This document shows, one piece after another, positions 36,275 through 43,958 of a stretch of 64,000 nucleotides of DNA. Every line of letters begins with the position of its first letter. Position 1 is the stretch's first letter. Origin of the DNA: Georgenia wutianyii (GTDB lineage: Bacteria; Actinomycetota; Actinomycetes; Actinomycetales; Actinomycetaceae); the NCBI RefSeq assembly GCF_006349365.1, contig NZ_CP040899.1, positions 248,001-312,000 of the forward strand. The letters are read 5' to 3'. Below the pieces are notes generated by a model. The model had not been told where the DNA came from. It did not search any database and saw only the letters and a program-made list of their open reading frames with translations. A program made the translations under genes and the position numbers.

Positions 36275-36603
36275 GGAAAGCGAGAGGCGGATTTGAGGGC
36301 CCCCAGGTGGTCGGTTGGTCCCGAACATCCCACTTTCGGACGAGAGTCACTGTGATCTGGCTCACGTACACCGGGGACGAACGTCCCAGAATCCGTGAAA
36401 TCTACAGTTGAAGTGGTGAATGGTTTCCTGATAGGGGAGCCAATGACGGAAATAGGGGCTTGTACTTTTGGAGGAGTCGGCCCCATGCTGAGGTCGTTCG
36501 CTCCCGTCGGGGCGACCCGGAGACGGGAATCGGCGGGAACGAGCCCAACGATCACGACTAAGGGTGGGCCGGGGCTGGCCGCACCCGCTTTGGGGGTATG
36601 GCC
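36275..36603. other. Regulatory gap between flgN and the flagellar sigma gene
   Basis: It holds a CRP-like site (36351-36366), a possible sigma-70 promoter (TTGAAG at 36408 and ATAGGG near 36431) and a ribosome-site-preceded short frame starting at 36485. The stretch 36400-36480 is AT-rich for this genome. No sigma-28 element faces the sigma gene. Confidence 0.5.
36350..36367. promoter_or_regulatory. CRP/GlxR-like binding site
   Basis: TGTGATCTGGCTCACG matches the TGTGA-N6-TCACA consensus at 9 of 10 defined bases. It lies between the divergent flgN promoter and the sigma gene, about 40 bp upstream of the possible -35 TTGAAG at 36408. Confidence 0.5.
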
Positions 36604-37449
36604 ATGGCGCTTGCGCGTCACGAGCAGGACGAGCTCATCCAGCAGCACCTCTCACTGGTGGGCTACCACGTCAGCGAGATGATCCGGCGGGTGCCCGCCC
36701 ACGTGCAGCGTGACGAGCTCGCCGCTGCCGGCTCGCTCGCCCTGGTCCAGGCAGCCCGCGCCTTCGACGCGGAGCTGGGAGTCCCGTTCGGGCGGTACGC
36801 CTCGACCCGCATCCGCGGCGCGATCCTCGACGAGCTGCGGGGCATGGACTGGGCCTCGCGCGGTACTCGCCAGCGCGCCCGCCGCCTCGGTGAGCTGACC
36901 GAGCGCCTCACCGCAGAGCTCGGCCGGGCCCCGCGCCCAGAGGAGCTCGCCGACGCCATGGGCGTCGGGGTGGAGGAGGTCCGCTCCATCCGCGACGACG
37001 CGCAGCGCCGGATCGTCTCCCTGGACGCCGACACCACGACCGGCGCGGCGACGCTCGCCGACCAGTCCCTGAGCCCCGAGCAGCGCGTCGTCGTCGCCGA
37101 ACGGCTGCGCTACCTCGCCGCCGGCGTGACCGAGCTGCCCGACAAGCTCCGCGTCGTCGTCGAGGGGATCTTCTTCCAGGAGCGCCCGGTCGTCGAGATC
37201 GCCGAGGAGCTCGGCGTCACCCAGTCGCGGATCAGCCAGCTGCGCACCCAGGCGCTCGGGATGCTGCGCGACGCGATGAACACCGCGCTCGACCCCGAGC
37301 TCGTCGCCGTGACGCCGGAGGTCCCCGGGGTCGCCGAGAAGCGCCGCCAGGTGTACTACGCGGCCGTGGCCCAGCGGGCGAGCACCTCGGCGATGCACGC
37401 CGCGGCGGTCGAGCTCGCGGTGCCGGCCGTCGTCAGCGAGGCGGTCTGA
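36604..37449 (+). CDS. fliA: RNA polymerase sigma factor for flagellar genes (FliA/WhiG type)
   Basis: Sigma-28 family factor of about 281 residues. Region 2 is DELAAAGSLALVQAARAFD and PFGRYASTRIRGAILDELR, region 3 follows with LGRAPRPEELADAMG, and region 4 shows VVEIAEELGVTQSRISQLR. Two ATGs are possible (36598, 36604). The second has better spacing to GGGGG, so I prefer it. It surely reads the TCAN-N15-GCCGAT promoters of this locus. It does not carry such a promoter itself. Confidence 0.93.
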   Translation: MALARHEQDELIQQHLSLVGYHVSEMIRRVPAHVQRDELAAAGSLALVQAARAFDAELGVPFGRYASTRIRGAILDELRGMDWASRGTRQRARRLGELTERLTAELGRAPRPEELADAMGVGVEEVRSIRDDAQRRIVSLDADTTTGAATLADQSLSPEQRVVVAERLRYLAAGVTELPDKLRVVVEGIFFQERPVVEIAEELGVTQSRISQLRTQALGMLRDAMNTALDPELVAVTPEVPGVAEKRRQVYYAAVAQRASTSAMHAAAVELAVPAVVSEAV

Positions 37450-37469
37450 CCCAGGGCCTCCGCCCGGGC

Positions 37470-37495
37470 TCAAGTCCGCGCGCGGCCGACCGATA
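37470..37495 (+). promoter_or_regulatory. Sigma-28 promoter of the glycosyltransferase gene
   Basis: TCAA at 37470-37473, 15 nt, then ACCGATA at 37489-37495. A small hairpin (GGTCG, loop AGCAGA, CGACC) follows at 37500-37515 at the predicted transcript start. Confidence 0.8.
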
Positions 37496-37533
37496 GGCAG
37501 GTCGAGCAGACGACCGACCTCCTGGGAGCCCGC

Positions 37534-39081
37534 GTGTCACGCAAGCCCGAAACGACCATCTCCGCCGTCCTCATCGTCAAGGACGAGGAGGAGTGCCTCG
37601 CACGGTGCCTCGAGTCCGTGCGGTGGGTCGACGAGATCGTCGTCTACGACACGGGATCGAGCGACCGGACCGTCGAGATCGCCCGCCGGTTCACCGACAC
37701 CGTCGTCGAGGGCTACTGGGACGACGACTTCGGCGCGGCCCGCAACCGCGCGATCGCCCGCGCGACGGGGGAGTGGGTGCTCGTCGTCGACGCCGACGAG
37801 CAGTTCGTCGGCAGCCCGCACACGGTTCGCAAGCACCTGGGCTCCGGGCGCGCGAACTTCTTCACCATCCCCGTCGGCACGCAGGTCGTGCAGCCGGGCA
37901 CCATCGACCCGCCCGCGACGTCCGTGCGCTTCTTCCGGCGCTCCGACGGGCAGTACGCCGGCGCTCTCCACGAGCAGGTGGTCAACCGTCCCGGGGTGCG
38001 GCGGGTGCTGCGACCGCTCCCTGGGGCGTCGATCACGCACACCGGCTACTCCGAGGGGCCGGAGGCGATGGAGGCGCGCTTCCGCCGCAACCTCGAGATC
38101 GCCGAGCGGGAGCTGGAGTCAGCGCGGGACGCGGGCCAGGACGGGCATGAGGTCGCGATCCGGGAGAGCAACCTCGCGCGCTCGCTCGTGGGGGCCGGTC
38201 GCCGGGAGGAGGGCATGGAGCTGGGGGAGCGTGTCCACGACGGGGGCGCGCTGCCCGACATCGCGATGGAGAGCTTCGCCCGGGCGATGGCGATCACCGC
38301 AGCGGCCCACGGTGACACGGTCCTGGCCCGCCAGTGGGCGGGCCGGCTGCGGGCCGTGGCCAACCACCCGGTCTGGGCCGACACCGTCCTCGTGGAGATC
38401 AGTGCGGCCGAGCATGACCCGGTCGCCACGCTCGACGCCCTCGAGCTCGTCCCCACGACGATGGTCGACGAGCACGGCCGTCAGGTCCGGCGGGTCGAGT
38501 ACTCCCGGTACGAGGTCTGGGCGCTGTGGAAGCTCGGCCGGGCTCGCGACGTCCGGCGCGCCGCCGTACGCGCGGCAGCCGCGGGCGTGCTGCCGGGACA
38601 GCCGTACGAGCTGTGGGAGTGGGTCGGTGAGGACGGCCTGCGCGAGGTGGTCGAGGCGCTGACCGAGGACGCGTGGCAGCTCCTCGGCGTGCTGTGCACG
38701 CACGTCGGGGCCACCGAGGCCGCGCGGAACGTGCTCGACCTCATGGCCCGGGTGCGCCCCGGGGACCTCGCGGTGCTGCTGTGCGCCCGCGAGCTGCGGT
38801 TCCCCGCCGACCTCGCCGGCCTCGAGGAGGCCGCGACGTGGTCCGCCCGGATGCGCACGGCGGGCCTGGAGGAGTACTGCACTCTCGTCGCCCTCGCCCA
38901 GGACGTCGGGACGCCGGCACCGCAGCGGGCGCGGGCCGCCGCGCTCGCCCACTTCGCCTACGGCGACCCGCGGGCCCTGCCCGCCCTGGAGGACGCGCTG
39001 GCGGCCGTCGCCCCGGAGGACGAGGCCGAGCTCGCCGCGCACCTCGACGTCCTGGCGCCGGGCCTCGTCCAGCGCGCCTGA
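37534..39081 (+). CDS. Family 2 glycosyltransferase, probable flagellin glycosylation
   Basis: A 515-residue protein. The first 190 residues are a GT2 domain (TISAVLIVKDEEECLARCL, YDTGSSDRTVEIA, and VVDADEQF, where the DxD-like motif binds nucleotide sugar and metal). The last 320 residues look helical and TPR-like. The GTG start has CTGGGAG 8 nt upstream. It lies between fliA and the flagellins and has a sigma-28 promoter, so flagellin is its likely target. The sugar is unknown. Confidence 0.85.
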   Translation: MSRKPETTISAVLIVKDEEECLARCLESVRWVDEIVVYDTGSSDRTVEIARRFTDTVVEGYWDDDFGAARNRAIARATGEWVLVVDADEQFVGSPHTVRKHLGSGRANFFTIPVGTQVVQPGTIDPPATSVRFFRRSDGQYAGALHEQVVNRPGVRRVLRPLPGASITHTGYSEGPEAMEARFRRNLEIAERELESARDAGQDGHEVAIRESNLARSLVGAGRREEGMELGERVHDGGALPDIAMESFARAMAITAAAHGDTVLARQWAGRLRAVANHPVWADTVLVEISAAEHDPVATLDALELVPTTMVDEHGRQVRRVEYSRYEVWALWKLGRARDVRRAAVRAAAAGVLPGQPYELWEWVGEDGLREVVEALTEDAWQLLGVLCTHVGATEAARNVLDLMARVRPGDLAVLLCARELRFPADLAGLEEAATWSARMRTAGLEEYCTLVALAQDVGTPAPQRARAAALAHFAYGDPRALPALEDALAAVAPEDEAELAAHLDVLAPGLVQRA

Positions 39082-39121
39082 CTCCCGGCCGCGTCGTCCC
39101 GAAGTCTCCCGGCGAGATCTC

Positions 39122-39147
39122 TCAACATCGCTCCCACCCTGCCGATC
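39122..39147 (+). promoter_or_regulatory. Sigma-28 promoter of flagellin 1
   Basis: TCAA at 39122-39125, 15 nt, then GCCGATC at 39141-39147. Confidence 0.88.
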
Positions 39148-39158
39148 AGTGCGGGTGT

Positions 39159-39176
39159 CCGCCCATGGATGGGCGG
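39159..39176 (+). promoter_or_regulatory. CsrA-type leader hairpin, flagellin 1
   Basis: CCGCCC, loop ATGGAT, GGGCGG: a perfect 6-bp stem with GGA exposed. The closing C gives CATGGATG, which fits the CsrA core CANGGANG. It begins 13 nt after the -10. A second GGA site, CAGGAAG, lies near the ribosome site. Confidence 0.75.
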
Positions 39177-39211
39177 GTGATCTTGATCCTTCAGGAAGAA
39201 GAGGAACCACC

Positions 39212-40027
39212 ATGGCTATGTCCGTGCAGAACAACGTGTCGGCGATGAACGCGTACCGCAACCTGTCGAACACGCAGACCAACCTCAGCTCCTCCCTCGA
39301 GAAGCTGTCCAGCGGTTTCCGTATCAACCGTGCGGCTGACGACGCCGCGGGTCTGGCGATCTCGGAGGGCCTTCGCTCCCAGATCGGTGGCCTCAACGTC
39401 GCCGTCCGTAACGCCCAGGACGGCATCTCCGTCGTCCAGACCGCTGAGGGTGCGCTCAACGAGACGCACGCGATCCTCCAGCGGATGCGTGACCTGTCGG
39501 TCCAGGCGTCCAACACCGGTGCGCTGAGCGACACCGCCAAGGGCAACATCCAGGCCGAGATCGGTCAGCTCGCCGAGGGCCTCACCGCCATCGCCGAGCA
39601 GACCAAGTTCAACGGCACCGAGCTGCTCGACGGCTCGTACGCCGGGACCTTCCAGGTCGGCGCGAACGTCGGCGAGACCATCTCCGTCTCGATCGCCCAG
39701 AGCATGACCGCGGGCGGTCTGGGTGTCGACGCGCTCAGCATGACGACGAACGCCACCGGGGCGATCACGGCGATCGACACCGCGATCGACACGGTCTCCA
39801 AGGTCCGTTCGGACCTGGGTGCCAAGCAGAACCGTCTCGACCACACGATCAACAACCTGCAGGTCTCGGTCGAGAACCTCACCGCCTCGGAGTCCCGCAT
39901 CCGCGACACCGACATGGCCAACGAGATGGTCAGCTACACCAGCTCGAACATCCTCCAGCAGGCCGGCACCGCGATGCTGGCCCAGGCCAACCAGATGCCG
40001 CAGTCGATCCTCTCGCTGCTGCGCTGA
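39212..40027 (+). CDS. fliC1: Flagellin 1
   Basis: Filament subunit of 271 residues. Conserved D0/D1 ends (NNVSAMNAYRNLSNTQTNL; DTDMANEMVSYTSSNILQQA and SILSLLR) flank a short central region, so there is no large outer domain. GAGGAACC lies 5-11 nt before the ATG at 39212. It is nearly identical to flagellin 2, 992 bp downstream, over both ends. The central part differs. A terminator follows, so it is a separate transcript. Confidence 0.97.
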   Translation: MAMSVQNNVSAMNAYRNLSNTQTNLSSSLEKLSSGFRINRAADDAAGLAISEGLRSQIGGLNVAVRNAQDGISVVQTAEGALNETHAILQRMRDLSVQASNTGALSDTAKGNIQAEIGQLAEGLTAIAEQTKFNGTELLDGSYAGTFQVGANVGETISVSIAQSMTAGGLGVDALSMTTNATGAITAIDTAIDTVSKVRSDLGAKQNRLDHTINNLQVSVENLTASESRIRDTDMANEMVSYTSSNILQQAGTAMLAQANQMPQSILSLLR

Positions 40028-40045
40028 CCCCAGCACCACCTCCGC

Positions 40046-40079
40046 CTCAGCGGCTCGGCCTCACGGCCGGGCCGCTGAG
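40046..40079 (+). terminator. Terminator after flagellin 1
   Basis: CTCAGCGGCTCGGCC pairs with GGCCGGGCCGCTGAG (15 bp, one G-U) around TCAC; 18 nt after the stop. Confidence 0.85.
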
Positions 40080-40113
40080 TCGTGTGTGACCCGGATCTCG
40101 CGGCGCCGACCTC

Positions 40114-40139
40114 TCATCATCCGAGGGGGACTGCCGATC
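40114..40139 (+). promoter_or_regulatory. Sigma-28 promoter of flagellin 2
   Basis: TCAT at 40114-40117, 15 nt, then GCCGATC at 40133-40139. The block duplicated from flagellin 1 begins at 40131, so the -35 and spacer are of different origin. Confidence 0.88.
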
Positions 40140-40150
40140 AGTGCGGGTGT

Positions 40151-40168
40151 CCGCCCATGGATGGGCGG
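40151..40168 (+). promoter_or_regulatory. CsrA-type leader hairpin, flagellin 2
   Basis: Identical to the flagellin 1 hairpin: CCGCCC, ATGGAT, GGGCGG, 13 nt after the -10. Confidence 0.75.
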
Positions 40169-40203
40169 GTGATCTTGATCCTTCAGGAAGAAGAGGAACC
40201 ACC

Positions 40204-41019
40204 ATGGCTATGTCCGTGCAGAACAACGTGTCGGCGATGAACGCGTACCGCAACCTGTCGAACACGCAGACCAACCTCAGCTCCTCCCTCGAGAAGCTGT
40301 CCAGCGGTTTCCGTATCAACCGTGCGGCTGACGACGCCGCGGGTCTGGCGATCTCGGAGGGCCTTCGCTCCCAGATCGGTGGCCTCAACGTCGCCGTCCG
40401 TAACGCCCAGGACGGCATCTCCGTCGTCCAGACCGCTGAGGGTGCGCTCAACGAGACGCACGCGATCCTCCAGCGGATGCGTGACCTGTCGGTCCAGGCG
40501 TCCAACACCGGTGCGCTGAGCGACACCGCCAAGGGCAACATCCAGGCCGAGGTCGACCAGCTCGCCGAGGGCCTCACCGCCATCGCCGAGCAGACCAAGT
40601 TCAACGGCACGGCGCTGCTCAACGGCTCGTACACCGGCACCTTCCAGGTGGGCGCGAACGTCGGCGAGGTCATCGAGGTCGAGATCGGTCAGAGCATGGA
40701 CGCGACCGGCCTCGCCGTCTCCGGTCTCAACCTCACGACCGACCCGACCGCCGCGATCACGGCGATCGACACCGCGATCGACACGGTCTCCAAGGTCCGT
40801 TCGGACCTGGGTGCCAAGCAGAACCGTCTCGACCACACGATCAACAACCTGCAGGTCTCGGTCGAGAACCTCACCGCCTCGGAGTCCCGCATCCGCGACA
40901 CCGACATGGCCAACGAGATGGTCAGCTACACCAGCTCGAACATCCTCCAGCAGGCCGGCACCGCGATGCTGGCCCAGGCCAACCAGATGCCGCAGTCGAT
41001 CCTCTCGCTGCTGCGCTGA
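40204..41019 (+). CDS. fliC2: Flagellin 2
   Basis: Second filament subunit, also 271 residues. Nucleotides 40131-40551 match 39139-39559 and 40753-41020 match 39761-40028, so leader, N-terminus and C-terminus are the same. Only about 200 bp in the centre differ: for example AEVDQLAEG, LLNGSYTG and ATGLAVSGLNLTT against AEIGQLAEG, LLDGSYAG and AGGLGVDALSMTT. It is followed by a hairpin and then fliD. Confidence 0.97.
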   Translation: MAMSVQNNVSAMNAYRNLSNTQTNLSSSLEKLSSGFRINRAADDAAGLAISEGLRSQIGGLNVAVRNAQDGISVVQTAEGALNETHAILQRMRDLSVQASNTGALSDTAKGNIQAEVDQLAEGLTAIAEQTKFNGTALLNGSYTGTFQVGANVGEVIEVEIGQSMDATGLAVSGLNLTTDPTAAITAIDTAIDTVSKVRSDLGAKQNRLDHTINNLQVSVENLTASESRIRDTDMANEMVSYTSSNILQQAGTAMLAQANQMPQSILSLLR

Positions 41020-41059
41020 CCGCCACCAGGCACCCCCTGGTAGCACCCCTGGAATCCGA

Positions 41060-41093
41060 CCGGTGGCCCGACCTCGAGCGGGCGGGCCACCGG
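41060..41093 (+). terminator. Terminator-like hairpin after flagellin 2
   Basis: CCGGTGGCCCG pairs with CGGGCCACCGG (11 bp) around a 12-nt loop, between fliC2 and fliD. No sigma-28 promoter precedes fliD, so read-through is probably partial. Confidence 0.7.
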
Positions 41094-41130
41094 CCGGGGA
41101 CCACCCCGAATCGACCTGGAGGACATCGCG

Positions 41131-42465
41131 ATGACCATCGGCATCGACGGCATGGCCAGCGGCCTGGACACCGGCGCGATCATCGACGGACTCGTCGCGA
41201 TCCAGCGCAACCAGCAGGTCCTGCTCAAGCAGAAGTCCTCGGTGGCCTCGAGCATCGTGACCGCGCTGCAGGCCCTCAACAGCAGGGTCGCCTCCCTCGC
41301 CACCGCCGGTGAGAAGGTGGCCGCGCCCGCGTCGTGGGCGGTGACCAAGGCGTCCTCCTCCTCCGACGCCGTCACGGTCAGCGCGGCCCCGAACGCCAAG
41401 CCGGGCGTCGTCGAGCTCCGGGTCGACCGGCTCGCCAGCGGGCAGGTCTCCCTCGTCGATCCCGCGGCCCTCACCGGCCCGTTCACGATCACCGTCGGCG
41501 GCACCGACCACGAGGTCGCGCCGTCGAGCCCGCACATCGACGACGTCGTCGCGGCGATCAACGACGCCCGCGGCACGACCGGCGTGAGCGCGACGAAGCT
41601 CCGCACCGGCACCGACGGGGACGGCAACGCCGTCTACGGCCTCCAGCTCACCGGCGCCACGGGCTCCGGCGGCGCGTTCTCGCTCACCGCCGGCGGCCAG
41701 GACGTCGCGGCGACGACCCTCGCGCAGGCCGGCGACGCCGAGGTCACCCTGTGGCCCTCGGCCGGTGGCAGCCACCGCCTCACGAGCACGACCAACACCT
41801 TCGACGGACTCCTCGACGGCGTCGACCTCACCGTCTCGACCGTGAGCGCGGACCCGGTGCGCGTCACCGTCGCCACCGACCCGGCCGCGCAGGTCGCGCT
41901 CGCCGACGAGCTCGTCGGCAACGTGTCGATCGTCCTGTCGGAGATCGCCTCCCGCACCCGCACGACGACGTCCACCGACGCCGCCGGCAACACCGTCGTC
42001 AGCGGTGGCGTCTTCTCCGGGGACTCCGCCATCCGGTTCCTCACGAGCGACATCCAGTCCGCCGTCACCCGTCCCGTCGACGGGAGGTCGCCGTCGAGCG
42101 TCGGCATCAGCCTGGACCGCTACGGCGCGATCAGCCTGGACAAGGCCGCCTTCACCAAGGCGCTGACCGAGGACCCCGAGGGCGCCACGGCGATGATCCA
42201 GGCCATCGCCGGCAGGGTGGCCGAGGTGGCCGAGCGCGCGTCGAGCTCGGCCGAGGGCACCATCACCCGCAAGATCACCTCCCAGGAGTCGGTGGTCAAG
42301 GACCTCGGCAGCCAGGTGGCCAAGTGGGACCAGCGACTGGACGCCCGGCGCGCCCAGCTCGTCGCGCAGTTCAGTGCGATGGAGGTCCGGCTCTCGCAGC
42401 TGCAGTCCACGCAGAGCTGGTTGACCAACCAGATCGCCGGCCTCACCGCGAGCAGCCAGCAGTAG
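41131..42465 (+). CDS. fliD: Flagellar filament cap protein
   Basis: FliD (HAP2) caps the filament and helps flagellin fold into place. The 444-residue protein has the N-terminal signature GIDGMASGLDTGAIIDGLVAI, a central variable region, and the C-terminal coiled-coil-forming part ending MEVRLSQLQSTQSWLTNQIAG. A GGAGG site lies about 10 nt upstream. fliS follows after 12 nt. Confidence 0.95.
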   Translation: MTIGIDGMASGLDTGAIIDGLVAIQRNQQVLLKQKSSVASSIVTALQALNSRVASLATAGEKVAAPASWAVTKASSSSDAVTVSAAPNAKPGVVELRVDRLASGQVSLVDPAALTGPFTITVGGTDHEVAPSSPHIDDVVAAINDARGTTGVSATKLRTGTDGDGNAVYGLQLTGATGSGGAFSLTAGGQDVAATTLAQAGDAEVTLWPSAGGSHRLTSTTNTFDGLLDGVDLTVSTVSADPVRVTVATDPAAQVALADELVGNVSIVLSEIASRTRTTTSTDAAGNTVVSGGVFSGDSAIRFLTSDIQSAVTRPVDGRSPSSVGISLDRYGAISLDKAAFTKALTEDPEGATAMIQAIAGRVAEVAERASSSAEGTITRKITSQESVVKDLGSQVAKWDQRLDARRAQLVAQFSAMEVRLSQLQSTQSWLTNQIAGLTASSQQ

Positions 42466-42477
42466 GAGGAGCACGAG

Positions 42478-42882
42478 ATGAACCAGACCGCACTGCTCGC
42501 CAAGTTCCGTCGCGAGTCACTCGCCACGGCGTCCCCGGCGCAGCTGCTCACGATGCTCTACGACCGGCTGCTGCTCGACCTCGACCGCGCCGTCGCGGCC
42601 CTCGAGGCGGGTGACAAGCCCGCCGCCAACGAGCAGCTCGGCCACGCGCAGGAGATCATCCACGAGCTGCGGTGCAGCCTGGACCCCACCGTGTGGGACG
42701 GCGGGCCGCGCCTGCTGGACCTCTACAACTTTCTCTACGGCGAGCTCGTCAGCGCCAACGTCACGCACGACGCGGACAGGGTCGCTGCCTGCCGCGCGCT
42801 CGTCCAGCCGCTGCGCGACGCCTGGCACCAGGCCGCCGCGATGCCGGGCACCGGCGTCACGACCAGCACGGCCGTCGGCTGA
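42478..42882 (+). CDS. fliS: Flagellin chaperone FliS
   Basis: FliS binds the flagellin C-terminus in the cytoplasm and prevents early polymerisation. The 134-residue helical protein has the typical ATASPAQLLTMLYDRLLLDL and RLLDLYNFLYGELVSAN. GTAGGAGG precedes the start. The next gene begins in its stop codon (TGATG). Confidence 0.94.
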   Translation: MNQTALLAKFRRESLATASPAQLLTMLYDRLLLDLDRAVAALEAGDKPAANEQLGHAQEIIHELRCSLDPTVWDGGPRLLDLYNFLYGELVSANVTHDADRVAACRALVQPLRDAWHQAAAMPGTGVTTSTAVG

Positions 42883-43205
42883 TGGACGAGGACACCACGC
42901 CCGACACCTTCCGCCGGGAGTGGGAGGCCGCCCTCACGGAGCTCGAGCTCGACGTCGCCGAGATCGAGAGGATGCTCGCGGAGGACCACGTCCCCCTGGC
43001 TGCCTCCCGCTGGGAGCCGCCCGCCGGCCTCGGGCCGCTGCCCGAGCCGTTGCGTGCGCGCGCCGAGCTGCTCCTCGACCGGCAGGCCGACGTCGCCCGC
43101 CGGCTCAGCGAGGCGCTCGTCCTCAGCCGTCGCCAGGCGCGCCTGACCGAGACGCTCAAGGCCGGCGGCCCGCGCCGTCCGGTCTACCTCGACGCCGCCG
43201 GCTGA
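42882..43205 (+). CDS. Hypothetical flagellar protein (FliT-like position)
   Basis: A 107-residue, mainly helical, acidic-then-basic protein coupled to fliS by a TGATG overlap. Size and position fit a FliT-like chaperone, but no family motif is visible, so the role is not assigned. Confidence 0.65.
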   Translation: MDEDTTPDTFRREWEAALTELELDVAEIERMLAEDHVPLAASRWEPPAGLGPLPEPLRARAELLLDRQADVARRLSEALVLSRRQARLTETLKAGGPRRPVYLDAAG

Positions 43206-43237
43206 GCCTGCGCTGCGCCGGCGGCGGCGCGGAACTC

Positions 43238-43345
43238 CGCTGTCGCGCGGAAGTCGGCTGTCGCGCGGAAGTCGGCTGTCGTGCGGAAGTCGGCTGTCGC
43301 GAGGAAGTCGGCTGTCGCGCGGAAGTCGGCTGTCGCGCGGAAGTC
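43238..43345 (+). repeat. Six tandem 18-bp repeats with GGA cores
   Basis: Unit GGCTGTCGCGCGGAAGTC occurs six times without gaps, followed by a partial seventh. The few differences (unit 1 base 1, unit 3 TCGTGC, unit 4 CGAGG) spare the GGAAGTC core. It lies between the fliT-like gene and flgB. Confidence 0.9.
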
Positions 43346-43384
43346 GGCTGTCGCGGGAGCGAGGGTGGGGCTGGGGCTTTTTGG

Positions 43385-43432
43385 CGCCGACAGCTGGGGG
43401 CCCGGGGCGATGGGCGCTGCCAGCTGTCGGCG
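43385..43432 (+). terminator. Long hairpin after the 18-bp repeats
   Basis: CGCCGACAGCTGG and CCAGCTGTCGGCG form a perfect 13-bp stem with a 22-nt, GC-rich loop. It probably ends the fliD-fliS transcript or an RNA carrying the repeats. The rest of the gap 43206-43613 holds the flgB promoter. Confidence 0.7.
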
Positions 43433-43504
43433 GCCGGGGGTTTGCAGGACAAGTCAGCCACGACCGCGCGGAACCCGCAATGGGGAGAACTCCCCATCAA
43501 CCCC

Positions 43505-43530
43505 TCACGGCACGCGCGGAGCTGCCGATC
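43505..43530 (+). promoter_or_regulatory. Sigma-28 promoter of the flgB operon
   Basis: TCAC at 43505-43508, 15 nt, then GCCGATC at 43524-43530. Confidence 0.85.
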
Positions 43531-43540
43531 AGGACAGGTT

Positions 43541-43555
43541 GAGCATGGATCGCTC
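43541..43555 (+). promoter_or_regulatory. CsrA-type leader hairpin, flgB operon
   Basis: GAGC, loop ATGGATC, GCTC, 12 nt after the -10. CATGGATC matches the CsrA core except at the last base. Confidence 0.55.
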
Positions 43556-43613
43556 GCCAGTGAGGCCACGGATCGGCCGTTCTGCCCAGGTGAACTGAGG
43601 GGTAAAGCCCGCT

Positions 43614-43958
43614 GTGCTCGATTCCGTGACCTCCGTGGCGATGAAGAGCGCGCTCGACGCGCTCTCGCTGCGCCAGCGTGTCATCGCCGACAACATCGCC
43701 AACGTCAACACCCCGGGCTTCCTCGCCGGCCGCGTCCAGTTCGAGGACGCCCTCGCCAAGGCGGTGCGCACCGGCGGTGACGCGAGCATCGCGCCGCAGG
43801 TGCAGCGGTCCCTCGAGCCCACCCGCGAGAACGGCAACAACGTCAACCTCGACACCGAGACGCTGGCCAACATCGACGCCAACCTGCGCTACCAGGTGGC
43901 GGTCCGTTCCGTCGACGGTGGCTTCAGCGCCGTCCGCACCGCGATCAGGAGCTCCTGA
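43614..43958 (+). CDS. flgB: Flagellar basal-body rod protein FlgB
   Basis: Proximal rod subunit, 114 residues. The N-terminal axial motif is RQRVIADNIANVNTPGFLA and the C-terminal helix LRYQVAVRSVDGGFSAVRTAI. GTG start with GAGGGG about 12 nt upstream. First gene of a long operon (flgB to flgE); flgC overlaps its stop by 1 nt. Confidence 0.94.
   Translation: MLDSVTSVAMKSALDALSLRQRVIADNIANVNTPGFLAGRVQFEDALAKAVRTGGDASIAPQVQRSLEPTRENGNNVNLDTETLANIDANLRYQVAVRSVDGGFSAVRTAIRSS

Noticed and set aside
40183-42474. 763-codon minus-strand frame opposite fliC2-fliD
   Set aside because: Antisense shadow of well-supported flagellar genes; translation is Asp/Gly/Arg-rich without motifs.
43238-43358. Tandem 18-bp repeats as a CRISPR array
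   Set aside because: There are no spacers: units are contiguous. No cas gene is present in the window.
42672-43780. Plus-strand frame encoding AEVGCR repeats
   Set aside because: It is produced by the 18-bp repeats being a multiple of three; it starts inside fliS and runs into flgB in another frame.
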